DNA from: Pseudomonas sp. R37(2017) | GTDB taxonomy: Bacteria > Pseudomonadota > Gammaproteobacteria > Pseudomonadales > Pseudomonadaceae | Direction of reading: 5' to 3' | Length of the DNA stretch: 64,000 nt | NCBI RefSeq assembly: GCF_002113375.1 | Contig: NZ_NEHO01000016.1 | Span: forward strand, 1-64,000 | Shown: positions 32,601-41,504 of the stretch, one piece after another | Position numbering within the stretch: the first letter of the stretch is position 1 | Layout: each line of letters opens with the position of its first letter | Notes under the pieces: model-generated | The model's input: the letters and a program-made list of their open reading frames with translations, nothing else | Told to the model about the DNA's origin: nothing | The model's database searches: none | Program-made: the position numbers and the translations under genes

Positions 32601-34676
32601 ATGACGCGCATTCAAAAAACGTTTGTCTGGACCCTTTCCACCTTTCTTGCCTTGCTGACGGTGATGGTGCTGATCATCGTGTTCTTCGACTGGAACCGGA
32701 TCAAACCGCCGCTCAACGCCAAAGTCTCAGAAGAACTGCACCGTGCTTTCGCCATCAACGGCAATCTGTCGGTGGTCTGGCGGCCCGAGCCCGATGAAGG
32801 TGGCTGGCGCGCCTGGGTGCCGTGGCCCCATGTGGTGGCCGAGGATCTCAGCCTGGGCAATCCGGACTGGTCAAAGCAACCGCAGATGGTCACCCTCAAG
32901 CGTGTCGAACTGCGTATTTCACCCTTGGCGTTGCTGGCGCAGCGAGTGGTCATCCCGCGTATCGATCTCACCGAGCCGAATGCCGAGCTGCAACGCCTGG
33001 CTGACGGGCGCGCCAACTGGACCTTCAAATTCGATCCAAAGGATCCGAACGCCGAGCCTTCCGGCTGGGTGGTGGAAATCGGTGCGATCGGCTTCGACAA
33101 GGGGCATGTCACCCTCGACGATCAAAGCTTGAAGACTCAACTCGACGTGCTGATCGATCCCTTGGGCAAACCGGTTCCGTTCAGCGATATCGTCGGCGAC
33201 AAAGCGGCGAAAGCCGCGCAGGAAAAGGGTTCCTCACTCCAGGACTATGCGTTCGCCCTCAAGGTCGACGGCCAGTACCGCGGTCAGAAACTCGCGGGCC
33301 AGGGCAAGATTGGCGGATTGTTGGCGTTGCAGGACGCGTCACGGCCGTTTCCGCTTCAGGCACAGGTGAAAATCGCCGATTCCAGCGTCGAACTGGCGGG
33401 CACCCTGACCGATCCGCTGAATCTCGGCGCCCTGGACCTGCGCCTGAAGTTGGCCGGGACCAGCCTGGGCAACCTTTACCCGCTGACTGGAGTGATCCTG
33501 CCGGATACCTCCCCCTATGCCACCGACGGCCACCTTATCGCCAAACTGCATGAAACCGGTGGCGCGGTGTTCCGCTATGAAGCATTCAACGGCAAGATCG
33601 GCGAGAGCGATATCCACGGAAATCTGACTTACGTGGCCAGCCAGCCACGGCCAAAACTCAGCGGCTCATTGTTGTCCGATCAATTGCTGTTCGCTGACCT
33701 GGCGCCGCTGATCGGTGCCGACTCCAACGCCAAACAGAAAGCCCGTGGCGGTGACAGCAAACAACCGGCCGATAAAGTGCTGCCGGTCGAAGAGTTCAAG
33801 ACCGATCGCTGGCGCGATATGGACGCCGATGTCGAGTTCACCGGCAAGCGCATCGTGCACAGCGAAAAGCTGCCGTTCAACGACCTCTACACCCATCTGA
33901 CGCTCACCGATGGCGTGCTCAGCCTCGAACCGCTGCGCTTCAGCGTGGCCGGCGGCAAGCTGGATGCGCAGATTCGCCTGAACGGTCATACCGATCCCCT
34001 GGAAGGCAAGGCCAGGCTTACGGCGCGGGGCTTCAAGCTCAAGCAGCTGTTCCCCGGCTTTGAACCGATGAAAACCAGTTTTGGCGAACTCAACGGCGAT
34101 GCCGATATCAGCGGGCGCGGCAATTCGGTGGCCAAGTTGCTGGGCAGCGCCAATGGCAATCTGAAAATGCTCATCAACGATGGCGCCATCAGCCGTGAAT
34201 TGATGGAGCTGGCGGGCCTGAACGTCGGCAACTATGTGGTCGGCAAGATCTTTGGCGACAAGGAAGTGAAGATCAACTGCGCGGCTGCCGACTTCGGCAT
34301 CCAGTCTGGTCTGGCCAGTACTCGTCTGTTTGTGTTCGACACCGAGAACGCCGTCGTCTACATCGACGGCACTGCGAACATGGCGACCGAGCAACTGGAC
34401 CTGACCATTACTCCGGAGTCCAAGGGTTGGCGTCTGATCTCATTGCGCTCGCCGCTTTATGTGCGTGGCAAGTTCATCAAGCCCGATGCCGGGGTCAAGG
34501 CCGTGCCGTTGATGTTGCGCGGGGCCGGTATGGTGGCGCTGGGCGTGATCGCCGCACCGGCGGCAGGACTGTTGGCGTTAGTGGCACCGAGTGGTGGCGA
34601 GCTGAATCAATGCGCGCCGTTGCTGGAGCAGATGAAGGTGGGGACGGTGCCGAAGACGGTAAAAGGAGCTAACTAG
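32601..34676 (+). CDS. AsmA family protein
   Basis: 691 residues. A single N-terminal membrane anchor (VWTLSTFLALLTVMVLIIVF, about 8-27) is followed by a long periplasmic beta-rich region. It ends with the AsmA C-terminal domain (NGDADISGRGNSVAKLLGSA..DLTITPESKG) and a hydrophobic tail. AsmA-like proteins are now viewed as bridge-type lipid transporters between inner and outer membranes. Start ATG 32601 has AGGAG 9 bases upstream; the open frame further upstream is intergenic. Which of the AsmA/TamB/YhdP subfamilies it serves cannot be settled here. Confidence 0.9.
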   Translation: MTRIQKTFVWTLSTFLALLTVMVLIIVFFDWNRIKPPLNAKVSEELHRAFAINGNLSVVWRPEPDEGGWRAWVPWPHVVAEDLSLGNPDWSKQPQMVTLKRVELRISPLALLAQRVVIPRIDLTEPNAELQRLADGRANWTFKFDPKDPNAEPSGWVVEIGAIGFDKGHVTLDDQSLKTQLDVLIDPLGKPVPFSDIVGDKAAKAAQEKGSSLQDYAFALKVDGQYRGQKLAGQGKIGGLLALQDASRPFPLQAQVKIADSSVELAGTLTDPLNLGALDLRLKLAGTSLGNLYPLTGVILPDTSPYATDGHLIAKLHETGGAVFRYEAFNGKIGESDIHGNLTYVASQPRPKLSGSLLSDQLLFADLAPLIGADSNAKQKARGGDSKQPADKVLPVEEFKTDRWRDMDADVEFTGKRIVHSEKLPFNDLYTHLTLTDGVLSLEPLRFSVAGGKLDAQIRLNGHTDPLEGKARLTARGFKLKQLFPGFEPMKTSFGELNGDADISGRGNSVAKLLGSANGNLKMLINDGAISRELMELAGLNVGNYVVGKIFGDKEVKINCAAADFGIQSGLASTRLFVFDTENAVVYIDGTANMATEQLDLTITPESKGWRLISLRSPLYVRGKFIKPDAGVKAVPLMLRGAGMVALGVIAAPAAGLLALVAPSGGELNQCAPLLEQMKVGTVPKTVKGAN

Positions 34677-34984
34677 TGGTCTGTGTGGCTGATTCATTTA
34701 CTATTTAATATGTTTGTGCGGCGTGGGCTAACTAATCGTGCATGCTGCCAGTGTTCGTTTTGGTAGTTTATATGGCGTGTTATTAGTGTTGTTGTAGTGG
34801 CGCTGTTGGAAGGTGGTCGTTCAGGTTTGCGAATCTTTTCTATGCGGCGGTAATTGGTTTGGCGGTTGGTAATAAATGGTCATTTTCCAGTTGTAGATGT
34901 TAATGAAGGGTTTGGGTAGTTTGTAGTCGTCAGCCAAATGGCTGATCCCTGATTTGATAGCTAATCTATAATATGGAAGTTGAT
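34677..34984. other. AT-rich intergenic region before the unknown gene pair
   Basis: About 308 bases, markedly richer in A+T than the flanks, with TTTACTATTTAATATG and TATATGGCGTGTTATTAG stretches. No gene, REP element or terminator is seen. The composition shift begins right after the AsmA stop codon and continues through the next two genes, marking the left edge of an island. Promoters for the pair presumably lie here. Confidence 0.5.
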
Positions 34985-35761
34985 ATGACTATTTTAATGC
35001 CGAGTATTGAAGAGAGTAAGTTGTTTTTTGAACATGCACAGGGGATGCCTCTTGTCCAGGCAGCCCATGCTCGCCGTCGATTCATGGCGGGAACAGAAGG
35101 TGTCGGTCAGCAGGATCTGCTGATGGGTAACGAAACACCTTCTGTGATCGGGTTTTCCGATAACCTTGACAAAGAAAAGAAGCAGGCAGCTGCGGATAGT
35201 ATTCATTTTGCCGAGCGTTACGCCAATGCCAACTCAGATATCAAGGCGACGCCCCTCGAATGGCACGCAAAATACAGTGAGGCCATGCGGCATTGTGGTT
35301 GGACAATGACAAATAACAAATACGAAGATCATGTCAATAAACAAGTCAATGTCACAATGGACTCCATTGTCATGGATATTATTACAGCAGTTGCCGGCAG
35401 GAATGCGCCATCCATGTTGAAGATGATGCAAGGCGTTTTTGAAAAAATCCAGTCGGAAGAGTCGTTGGTGACCTTGTTTGATAACAATAGCAAAAAAGGA
35501 AAAAATGCAGATTTTCGGATTGTACCCTGCCTGCAATCGGCAGAGGGCACCGCGATAACTGCGTATCTGGCTGTCGATTGTGAGCTTGATACGCAGGAAG
35601 GTGGCGCCTGGTTCTGGAAGTGGAAAATGTCCAACCTGAAAATGAAAAAAGTGGCGACCATGGTTGAACTCAACATGCGTGTACACGAACGCAATCGCGA
35701 TTTAATAGATAAGGCACTTAATGTGAGCTCTGAAGAATTCTTCAGTGGTGTTAAACTTTAA
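34985..35761 (+). CDS. Unknown protein A of an AT-rich paralogous pair
   Basis: 258 residues, not recognised. There is no signal peptide or membrane helix. The N-terminal 55 residues are polar, residues 60-150 look helical (FSDNLDKEKKQAAADSIHFA, EWHAKYSEAMRHCGW, MDIITAVAGRNAPSMLKMM), and residues 170-235 look like beta strands, with a final helix. The helical part and the C-terminus align with the next gene: FS-x2-L, YA-x-A, W-x4-AM-x4-W. Codons TTA and ATA, rare in the neighbourhood, are used. ATG 34985 is chosen for GGAAG five bases upstream, over an in-frame ATG four codons earlier. 67 bases separate it from its partner. Confidence 0.8.
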   Translation: MTILMPSIEESKLFFEHAQGMPLVQAAHARRRFMAGTEGVGQQDLLMGNETPSVIGFSDNLDKEKKQAAADSIHFAERYANANSDIKATPLEWHAKYSEAMRHCGWTMTNNKYEDHVNKQVNVTMDSIVMDIITAVAGRNAPSMLKMMQGVFEKIQSEESLVTLFDNNSKKGKNADFRIVPCLQSAEGTAITAYLAVDCELDTQEGGAWFWKWKMSNLKMKKVATMVELNMRVHERNRDLIDKALNVSSEEFFSGVKL

Positions 35762-35828
35762 CAAGGCTGCCGGGTCGGGTTGCTCAGAGAGTAACCCGCT
35801 TTGACTGTTGAGTTGCGAGGGGATTGAA

Positions 35829-36524
35829 ATGATCAAGGATGATACTTGTCTGGTGGCGGGTAATTTGCTTCTTGTCGCCGATGGTTTTTCGCAACAGCTG
35901 CGCGAAGATATGATCAACTCTTTGCTGTTCTCTCAGTTGTATGCAAGCGCGAAAGTCGAAAAACTGAAGGATGCTGATCGCTGGTATAAAGAATGCGCCA
36001 CTGCGATGGAGAACGTTAAATGGCAGCGTGCTGTCTATAGAAGCAAGAGTTTTGAACCAGAAGATAACGCCGAATTTGTAGTGAGGGACGCTGTTGTAAG
36101 TCAGGTGCTTTCTCTTTTTGGTGTGGATCAGGCCGAGATGTTCGAGCGATTAATCAACTGCATCGGGCAATCTTTGGTTGAGGGAGTAAATGGTTTGGTA
36201 GTGCGTGAGAATGCCGTAACCACTCTGGAATTTCCTGGCTACGACTATTCGACCATTGTCCTGCAGATGGGAGTTTTAGGGGCAGGCCCTGCTCTTTATT
36301 CGGTGTTTGTCTGTTTCGATGCTTTCAATGAGGTTGAAATCGATTTTTTGAATCAGCGCTTTTCCGGCAAGTATATCGTGGGCAATGTCAGTCTCGACTT
36401 TGCGAAGCAACTGCTGGATCACAAGGGTTTTGAAAGAAGCCGAATGCGAGAGAAAATAATCGACATACTTCCTGACTCAAGGGACGAACTGGTTCTTGAA
36501 CTGTGTTTAGAAGACATTGATTGA
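35829..36524 (+). CDS. Unknown protein B of an AT-rich paralogous pair
   Basis: 231 residues, not recognised, soluble by appearance. It shares with protein A the pattern FSQQLRED..LYASAK..RWYKECATAMENVKW, and a C-terminal helix after a predicted beta meander (YSTIVLQMGVLGAGPALYSVFV). Sequence identity is low, so duplication is old or the two evolve fast. ATG 35829 is preceded by GAGGGG. Both genes are tandem and probably one transcript. No mobile-element genes flank them. Possible roles (toxin components, self-assembling structure, host-interaction factor) are speculation. Confidence 0.8.
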   Translation: MIKDDTCLVAGNLLLVADGFSQQLREDMINSLLFSQLYASAKVEKLKDADRWYKECATAMENVKWQRAVYRSKSFEPEDNAEFVVRDAVVSQVLSLFGVDQAEMFERLINCIGQSLVEGVNGLVVRENAVTTLEFPGYDYSTIVLQMGVLGAGPALYSVFVCFDAFNEVEIDFLNQRFSGKYIVGNVSLDFAKQLLDHKGFERSRMREKIIDILPDSRDELVLELCLEDID

Positions 36525-36595
36525 TCGAATTGGAACTGTACGACGGCTCAAAAGATGTGGGCTTTACCTTTGTAGTCAAAACTCAAGGCGCGGAT

Positions 36596-37498
36596 TCAGC
36601 GCATGCCATGCCCCGAAATCCGTGCCTCCTCCTCTAGCCACGCAAAAAACGCCCGAACCGGCGGATGACGCTCGCGCCCCGGCACGCACAGGGCGCTGTA
36701 GCCGGCGCCATCGACCTGGACTTCTCCCCGGTACGGCAACAACAGGCCACTGGCCACGCTTTCCGACACCAGGATATTGCTTGCCAACACCAGGCCTTGC
36801 CCGGCAATCGCCGCTTGCAGGGCGTAATGCTCTTCGTCGTATTCGCGCACGGCGGGCCGCCCGTTCAGCCAGGTTTCGCCGGATCGCGCGCACCAGGCCT
36901 CCCAGCCGTGGGCATAGAGCCTGGAGTTGTGCCAGCGCACGCTGATCAGCGTGGGCGTGCGACTCGACGCCAAAGCCACTTGTTCGGGGGAACCGTAGAC
37001 GCCGAAGGACTCATCGAACAGGCACTGGCCGTACAGATTGGGGTAATCGTCGAGGCTGTAGCGCAGCACCAGATCGACGCTGGCGTCCTGATGCAGATCG
37101 ATGACTTCGCAGTGGGTATCGAGGCGCACGTTGATGTTCGGGTGTCGGGCGTAGAAACGTCCCAGCCGTGGCACCAGCCACAACGCGGCGAAGGCCGCGG
37201 TAGTGGAGACCGTCAGGTTGGCGCTGCTGCGTTGCGGGCGCAGGGTCTCGACACTTTGCGACACTTCCAGGAAAGCTCCGTGCAGGCTCTGGAACAGCCG
37301 TTCACCGCATTCGGTCAGGCGCACCTGGCGTGGCAGGCGCTCGAACAAGGGCACGCCGAGCCAGCTCTCAAGGGAACGGATCTGGTGGGACACAGCCGTC
37401 GGTGTGACCGACAGTTCTTCGGCGGCGGCCTTGAAACTCAGCAGTCGTGAGGCGGACTCAAAGGCACGCAGGGCGGTCAACGGCAACGAGGCGAACAT
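36596..37498 (-). CDS. LysR-family regulator (GcvA-like)
   Basis: 300 residues. The N-terminal winged helix LLSFKAAAEELSVTPTAVSHQIRSLE is typical of the GcvA group, followed by an effector domain (about 90-290). Start ATG 37498 has GGAG six bases upstream. It is divergent from the azoreductase-SMR pair, with 122 bases between, and is therefore the likely regulator of that pair. The intergenic region also holds an AGCTTCAAGCTGCAAG repeat fragment. Confidence 0.9.
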   Translation of the reverse strand: MFASLPLTALRAFESASRLLSFKAAAEELSVTPTAVSHQIRSLESWLGVPLFERLPRQVRLTECGERLFQSLHGAFLEVSQSVETLRPQRSSANLTVSTTAAFAALWLVPRLGRFYARHPNINVRLDTHCEVIDLHQDASVDLVLRYSLDDYPNLYGQCLFDESFGVYGSPEQVALASSRTPTLISVRWHNSRLYAHGWEAWCARSGETWLNGRPAVREYDEEHYALQAAIAGQGLVLASNILVSESVASGLLLPYRGEVQVDGAGYSALCVPGRERHPPVRAFFAWLEEEARISGHGMR

Positions 37499-37563
37499 TG
37501 AAGACTCCACAGATGAAATGGATTCATCCAGACTGATTTTTGCTCATTTGAAGGGACGCACCT

Positions 37564-37592
37564 GCGAGCTTCAAGCTGCAAGTCACAAGCCG
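37564..37592. repeat. AGCTTCAAGCTGCAAG repeat fragment
   Basis: One arm of the third repetitive family (GCGAGCTTCAAGCTGCAAGT) lies in the regulator-azoreductase gap, without a clear inverted partner. It is directly upstream of the azoreductase ribosome binding site. Confidence 0.55.
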
Positions 37593-37620
37593 TTTGAGTT
37601 TAGTCCCGAGGAGATTCAGA

Positions 37621-38258
37621 TGAGTAAAATTCTTGCCGTTCACGCCAGCCCCCGTGGTGATCGCTCGCACTCGCGCCGTTTGGCCGAAGTGTTTCTGACG
37701 GCCTGGCAGGTCTGTCATCCGCAAGCGCAGTTGACCCGACGGGAAGTCGGGCGGGCGTTGATACCGCCGGTCAACGAGGCTTTCGTGGCCGCTGCGTTTT
37801 ATCCCGAGCCCGATGCTCGACCACTGTCGATGCAGGCTGATCTGGCCCTCAGCGACGAGCTGGTCGGTGAACTGCTCGACCACGATGTGTTGCTGATTTC
37901 CACGCCGATGCACAACTTCAGCGTACCGAGCGGCCTCAAGGCCTGGATCGATCAGATCGTGCGGGTCGGGGTGACCTTCGATCACACCCTGGACAATGGC
38001 GTGGCCCAGTACCAGCCCTTGGTGCAAGGCAAAAAGGCCTTGATCATCACCAGCCGTGGCGGCTTCGGTTTTGGTCCGGGAGGTGAGCTGGAAGCCATGA
38101 ACCATGCCGACAAGCTGCTGCGCACGGTGCTCGGGTTCATTGGCATCACGGACGTCACTGTGGTGGCCGCCGAGGGCGAAGAGTCCGCCGAGCGCACTTT
38201 CGAAGTATCCTCCGCCGAGGCCGAGCAGCGCTTGCTGGCGCTGGCCAGGGAGTTCTAG
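37621..38258 (+). CDS. FMN-dependent NADH-azoreductase family protein
   Basis: 212 residues of the flavodoxin-like AzoR/quinone reductase family. N-terminal FMN phosphate loop HASPRGDRSHSRRLAEVF, then ISTPMHNFSVPSGLKAWIDQIVRVGVTF and ITSRGGFGFGPGG, the isoalloxazine-contact loop. Enzymes of this type reduce quinones and azo compounds by two electrons. A GAGGAG site precedes ATG 37621. It abuts the SMR transporter gene with no intervening base, pointing to joint detoxification. Confidence 0.9.
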
Positions 38259-38564
38259 ATGGCCTGGCTGTTTTTGCTGGTCGCCGCCGGGTTCGAAGTC
38301 ACCTTCGCCATGGGCATGAAGTACGCCGAGGGCTTCACCCGGTTCTGGCCTTCGTTGATCACGGTGGTGGCCGCTGTGGGCGGGATCTACTTCCTGACCC
38401 TGGCCATGCGTGAGTTGCCGGTGAGCATCGCCTACCCGATCTGGACCGCCATCGGTTCGCTGGGCACGGTGTTTCTCGGTTTCGCGCTGCTGGGTGAAAG
38501 CCTGAGCGTGGTCAAACTGCTCTCGGTCGGGCTGATCGTGGCGGGTGTGGCGGGGTTGAAGTAG
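38259..38564 (+). CDS. Small multidrug resistance family transporter (SugE/Gdx-like)
   Basis: 101 residues with four membrane helices. The essential glutamate is in helix 1 (LFLLVAAGFEVTFAMGMKYAEGF, Glu13), and IAYPIWTAIGSLGTVFLGFALLGES carries the Trp/Gly motif of SMR helix 3. The sequence resembles the SugE/Gdx (guanidinium exporter) branch. A guanidine riboswitch is not visible upstream, and co-transcription with an azoreductase suggests another cation. It starts at the base after the azoreductase stop. Confidence 0.88.
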   Translation: MAWLFLLVAAGFEVTFAMGMKYAEGFTRFWPSLITVVAAVGGIYFLTLAMRELPVSIAYPIWTAIGSLGTVFLGFALLGESLSVVKLLSVGLIVAGVAGLK

Positions 38565-38671
38565 GGCGGATGACATAGACTTGTCGACGAGTTGTCATCT
38601 TCGCAGGTGTAGCTTGGCGGACGTCTTGCCTCCCGCCTTGCGTCACCGCCCGACCACAAGGATGTCCGCCC

Positions 38672-39562
38672 ATGTCGCAAGGTTCTGCCCCGCGTTACCC
38701 GCTGGTGTTGGTCCCGGGAATGCTCGGGTTCATCCGCCTGGTGCTTTACCCGTACTGGTACGGGATCGTCGAGGCGCTGCGCCACGGCGGTGCGGTGGTG
38801 TTCGCCGTGCAAGTTTCGCCGATTAACTCGAACGAAGTGCGCGGCGAGCAACTGCTGGCACGTATCGACGAGATCCTGCGGGAAACCGGGGCCGAGAAGG
38901 TCAATCTGATCGGCCATAGCCAAGGCTCGCTGACCGCCCGTTATGCGGCGGCCAAGCGTCCGGACCTGATCGCCTCGGTCACTTCGGTAGCGGGACCGAA
39001 TCACGGCTCTGAACTCGCCGATTACCTGCATGAGCATTATCCCCATGACAGCGTACGTGGACGTCTGCTGTGCTTTTTGCTGCGGATGGTCGGCGCGTTG
39101 ATGGGGTGGCTGGATACCGGTTACCGGGGGCCGAAGCTGCCAGTGGATATCCATGCGTCACACCATTCCCTGACCACCGCTGGCGTGGCGCTGTTCAACC
39201 GGCGTTATCCACAGGGCTTGCCTGATACCTGGGGCGGTCACGGGCCGGAAGAGGTCAATGGAGTGCGCTATTACTCCTGGTCCGGCACGTTGCAGCCGGG
39301 CATTACCGATCGCGGGCGCAATCTGCTGGACGGCACCAACCGTACTTGCAGGTTATTCGCCAAAACCTTCGTCCGCGAAACCGGGCATTGCGACGGTATG
39401 GTCGGGCGCTACAGCTCGCACCTGGGGACGGTGATTGGTGATGAGTATCCGCTGGATCACTTCGATATCGTCAACCAGTCGCTGGGGCTGGTGGGCAAGG
39501 GGGCCGAGCCGATCCGCCTGTTTGTCGAGCATGCGGCGCGGCTGAACGCGGCAGGGCTTTAG
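38672..39562 (+). CDS. Alpha/beta-hydrolase lipase of the Pseudomonas LipA/LipC type
   Basis: 296 residues. YPLVLVPGMLGF is the oxyanion-hole region and LIGHSQGSLTARYAAA carries the nucleophile Ser. CDGMVGRYSSHLG supplies Asp and DEYPLDHFDIVNQ the His, all as in family I lipases; the Ca-binding region is also recognisable. Unlike secreted LipA it begins MSQGSAPRYPLV with no signal peptide, and no lipase foldase gene is nearby, so it is probably intracellular or leaves by another route. Monocistronic. Confidence 0.85.
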   Translation: MSQGSAPRYPLVLVPGMLGFIRLVLYPYWYGIVEALRHGGAVVFAVQVSPINSNEVRGEQLLARIDEILRETGAEKVNLIGHSQGSLTARYAAAKRPDLIASVTSVAGPNHGSELADYLHEHYPHDSVRGRLLCFLLRMVGALMGWLDTGYRGPKLPVDIHASHHSLTTAGVALFNRRYPQGLPDTWGGHGPEEVNGVRYYSWSGTLQPGITDRGRNLLDGTNRTCRLFAKTFVRETGHCDGMVGRYSSHLGTVIGDEYPLDHFDIVNQSLGLVGKGAEPIRLFVEHAARLNAAGL

Positions 39563-39628
39563 ACCGCGTTATCCTTCATCGCGGGCAAGCCCACATTAGG
39601 CAGAGTTCGCCCGGGCTACACCGATTAC

Positions 39629-39654
39629 TGTAGGAGCGAGCATGCTCGCGATGG
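39629..39654. repeat. Solo REP hairpin, family 1 (CATG variant)
   Basis: CTGTAGGAGCGAGCATGCTCGCGATG without a facing partner. It sits between the convergent lipase and EamA genes. A loosely similar GCGGGCAAGCCCAC sequence lies 50 bases to its left and may be a decayed partner. Confidence 0.75.
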
Positions 39655-39661
39655 CATCAGA

Positions 39662-40549
39662 TCAGGCAACCCGGACCTTACGATCCAACACCGTGGTCCA
39701 GCGCTCCGAAACAATCACCCCGCCCAGGGTCAATACCCCGCCCACCAGGTGATACATCGCCAGTTGTTCGTGCAGCACCACCGCCGCGATCAATGCGGTA
39801 ATCAGCGGCAGCAAATTGAAAAATTGCGTGGTCCGGCTCGGCCCCAGGCGCACCACGGCCTGCATCCACGCCAGCGGCGCAACCATCGATGCCAGCAGGC
39901 AGGCGTACAGCACCAACGGAATGTTCTGCAGGGTCGGGCCGACTTTCGCTGAAGCGAAGAACAGCGGGAACAGCACCACCACGGCCACCAGCACCTGCAA
40001 ATACAGGAGCACCAGCGGCGGCAGCTTCAACTGCCATTTTTTCAACAGGGTGCTGTAGACCGCGTAGGCCAGGGTGGCGATCAACATCATCGCGTCGCCC
40101 AGGTTGACCCCATGTTCGAGCAATACGCCAAGGCTGCCGGACGACACCACCACCAGGACACCGATAAACGACAGCGCGGCACCGGCCAGGGCACCCATGG
40201 TCAGGCGCTGGCCGAGGCTGATGATTGCCATGGCGAGCGACATCAGAGGCATCAGTGACAGGATGATGCCCATGTTGGTGGCCGAGGTCAGGCTCGCGGC
40301 GAAGTACGCCAGGCTTTGATAGACCGCCATGCCGAGAACACCGAGGACAAAGATTTTGCCCAGGTTCGGGCGGATCAGCGGCCAATGGGCGAGCACCGGT
40401 TTGAGCATGAAGGGTGTGAACAGCAAGCCGGCCAACAGCCAGCGGTAGAAACCGATCTCGGCGGGGAAGATCGCCCCGGCCGACATTTTGGTGATCACGG
40501 TGTTGCCGGCCCAGATAAAAATGGCCAGCAGGGGATAAGCGTATTGCAT
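39662..40549 (-). CDS. DMT-superfamily (EamA) transporter
   Basis: 295 residues with ten predicted membrane helices in two EamA repeats (about 3-135 and 148-285). Start PLLAIFIWAGNTVITKMSAG, second repeat LIATLAYAVYSTLLKKWQ. The substrate is probably a small metabolite or amino acid to be exported; nothing in the sequence decides it. It is divergent from an AraC-type gene 84 bases away, its likely regulator. Confidence 0.9.
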   Translation of the reverse strand: MQYAYPLLAIFIWAGNTVITKMSAGAIFPAEIGFYRWLLAGLLFTPFMLKPVLAHWPLIRPNLGKIFVLGVLGMAVYQSLAYFAASLTSATNMGIILSLMPLMSLAMAIISLGQRLTMGALAGAALSFIGVLVVVSSGSLGVLLEHGVNLGDAMMLIATLAYAVYSTLLKKWQLKLPPLVLLYLQVLVAVVVLFPLFFASAKVGPTLQNIPLVLYACLLASMVAPLAWMQAVVRLGPSRTTQFFNLLPLITALIAAVVLHEQLAMYHLVGGVLTLGGVIVSERWTTVLDRKVRVA

Positions 40550-40633
40550 CGGGAAAAACCAGAACGTTAATGAAGGGCAATTATCCGCTGTCTGGATACA
40601 AGCCTATACTTCAATCCAGACAACCGGCCCCTG

Positions 40634-41440
40634 ATGACGGACAGCATGAGCAGTAAACACATCGACCTGCTGGATTTCAGCGAATTGCCGTCGGCGGTGT
40701 ACTTCCGCTATGCCGATTTCGATGCCCACGAATACGCCGCACCCCACCGGCATCCCTGGGGGACGCTGGAATACGCAGCCCATGGCGTGCTGCACATGGA
40801 CGTCGAGGGCAGCCGTTTCATGTCGCCCCCGCAATACGCGGTGTGGGTACCGCCGCAGATCGAGCACAGTTTCTACAGTCACCAACCGGTCAACTACCGT
40901 GCGGTGTGCCTGGCACCCAAGGTCTGTGCCGATCTGCCGCCGCGAGCCTGCACCCTGGCCATCAGCGACATTCTCAAGGCAATCCTCAAGGACTTCGCCA
41001 CCCGGGACGTGAAAATCCCCGAGCAGTCCGCCGACCAGCGCCTGGCACAGGTATTGGTGGACCAGTTGCAACGGGCGCCAGTGCATGAGTGTTATTTGCC
41101 CTACGCCAGCAGCCCTGGATTGCTGGGGATTCTGGAAGCGTTGCAGGGGGAGCCGGGGGATAACCGGCCGCTCTCGGAATGGGCTGCAAGCATCCACGTC
41201 AGCGAGCGCACCCTGGCGCGACAGTTCGTGCGGGAGTTGGGCATGAGTTTCGGTGAGTGGCGCCAGCGCCTGCGTTTTCTGGCAGCGATCGAAGCACTGG
41301 ACAGCCGGCGCAGCATTCAAGAGATCGCCTTCGACATGGGCTACAGCACCGGCTCGGCGTTCATCGCCATGTTCCAGCGTCAGGCCGGGTGTACGCCGGA
41401 GCAGTACCGGCGCAGCCATCTGGAGAACAGGAAGGTGTAA
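40634..41440 (+). CDS. AraC-family regulator
   Basis: 268 residues. An N-terminal cupin-type sensing domain (HEYAAPHRHPWGTLEYAAHGV, about 30-100) precedes a C-terminal double helix-turn-helix. The HTH domain has SVSERTLARQF-type (here HVSERTLARQFVRELGMSF) and IQEIAFDMGYSTGSAFIAMF helices. It probably controls the divergent EamA exporter. Two possible starts (40634, 40646), neither with a strong ribosome binding site. Confidence 0.9.
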   Translation: MTDSMSSKHIDLLDFSELPSAVYFRYADFDAHEYAAPHRHPWGTLEYAAHGVLHMDVEGSRFMSPPQYAVWVPPQIEHSFYSHQPVNYRAVCLAPKVCADLPPRACTLAISDILKAILKDFATRDVKIPEQSADQRLAQVLVDQLQRAPVHECYLPYASSPGLLGILEALQGEPGDNRPLSEWAASIHVSERTLARQFVRELGMSFGEWRQRLRFLAAIEALDSRRSIQEIAFDMGYSTGSAFIAMFQRQAGCTPEQYRRSHLENRKV

Positions 41441-41504
41441 CAGGGCTTGTCTACACTCCAATACGAGGCCGCGCCCCTCGGTGCGGCGACCAGGAGAAAA
41501 CTCC

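Noticed and set aside
34677..36524. AT-rich island considered as a prophage remnant
   Set aside because: No integrase, portal, capsid or lysis genes, no direct repeats or tRNA at the borders; only the two unknown genes are present.
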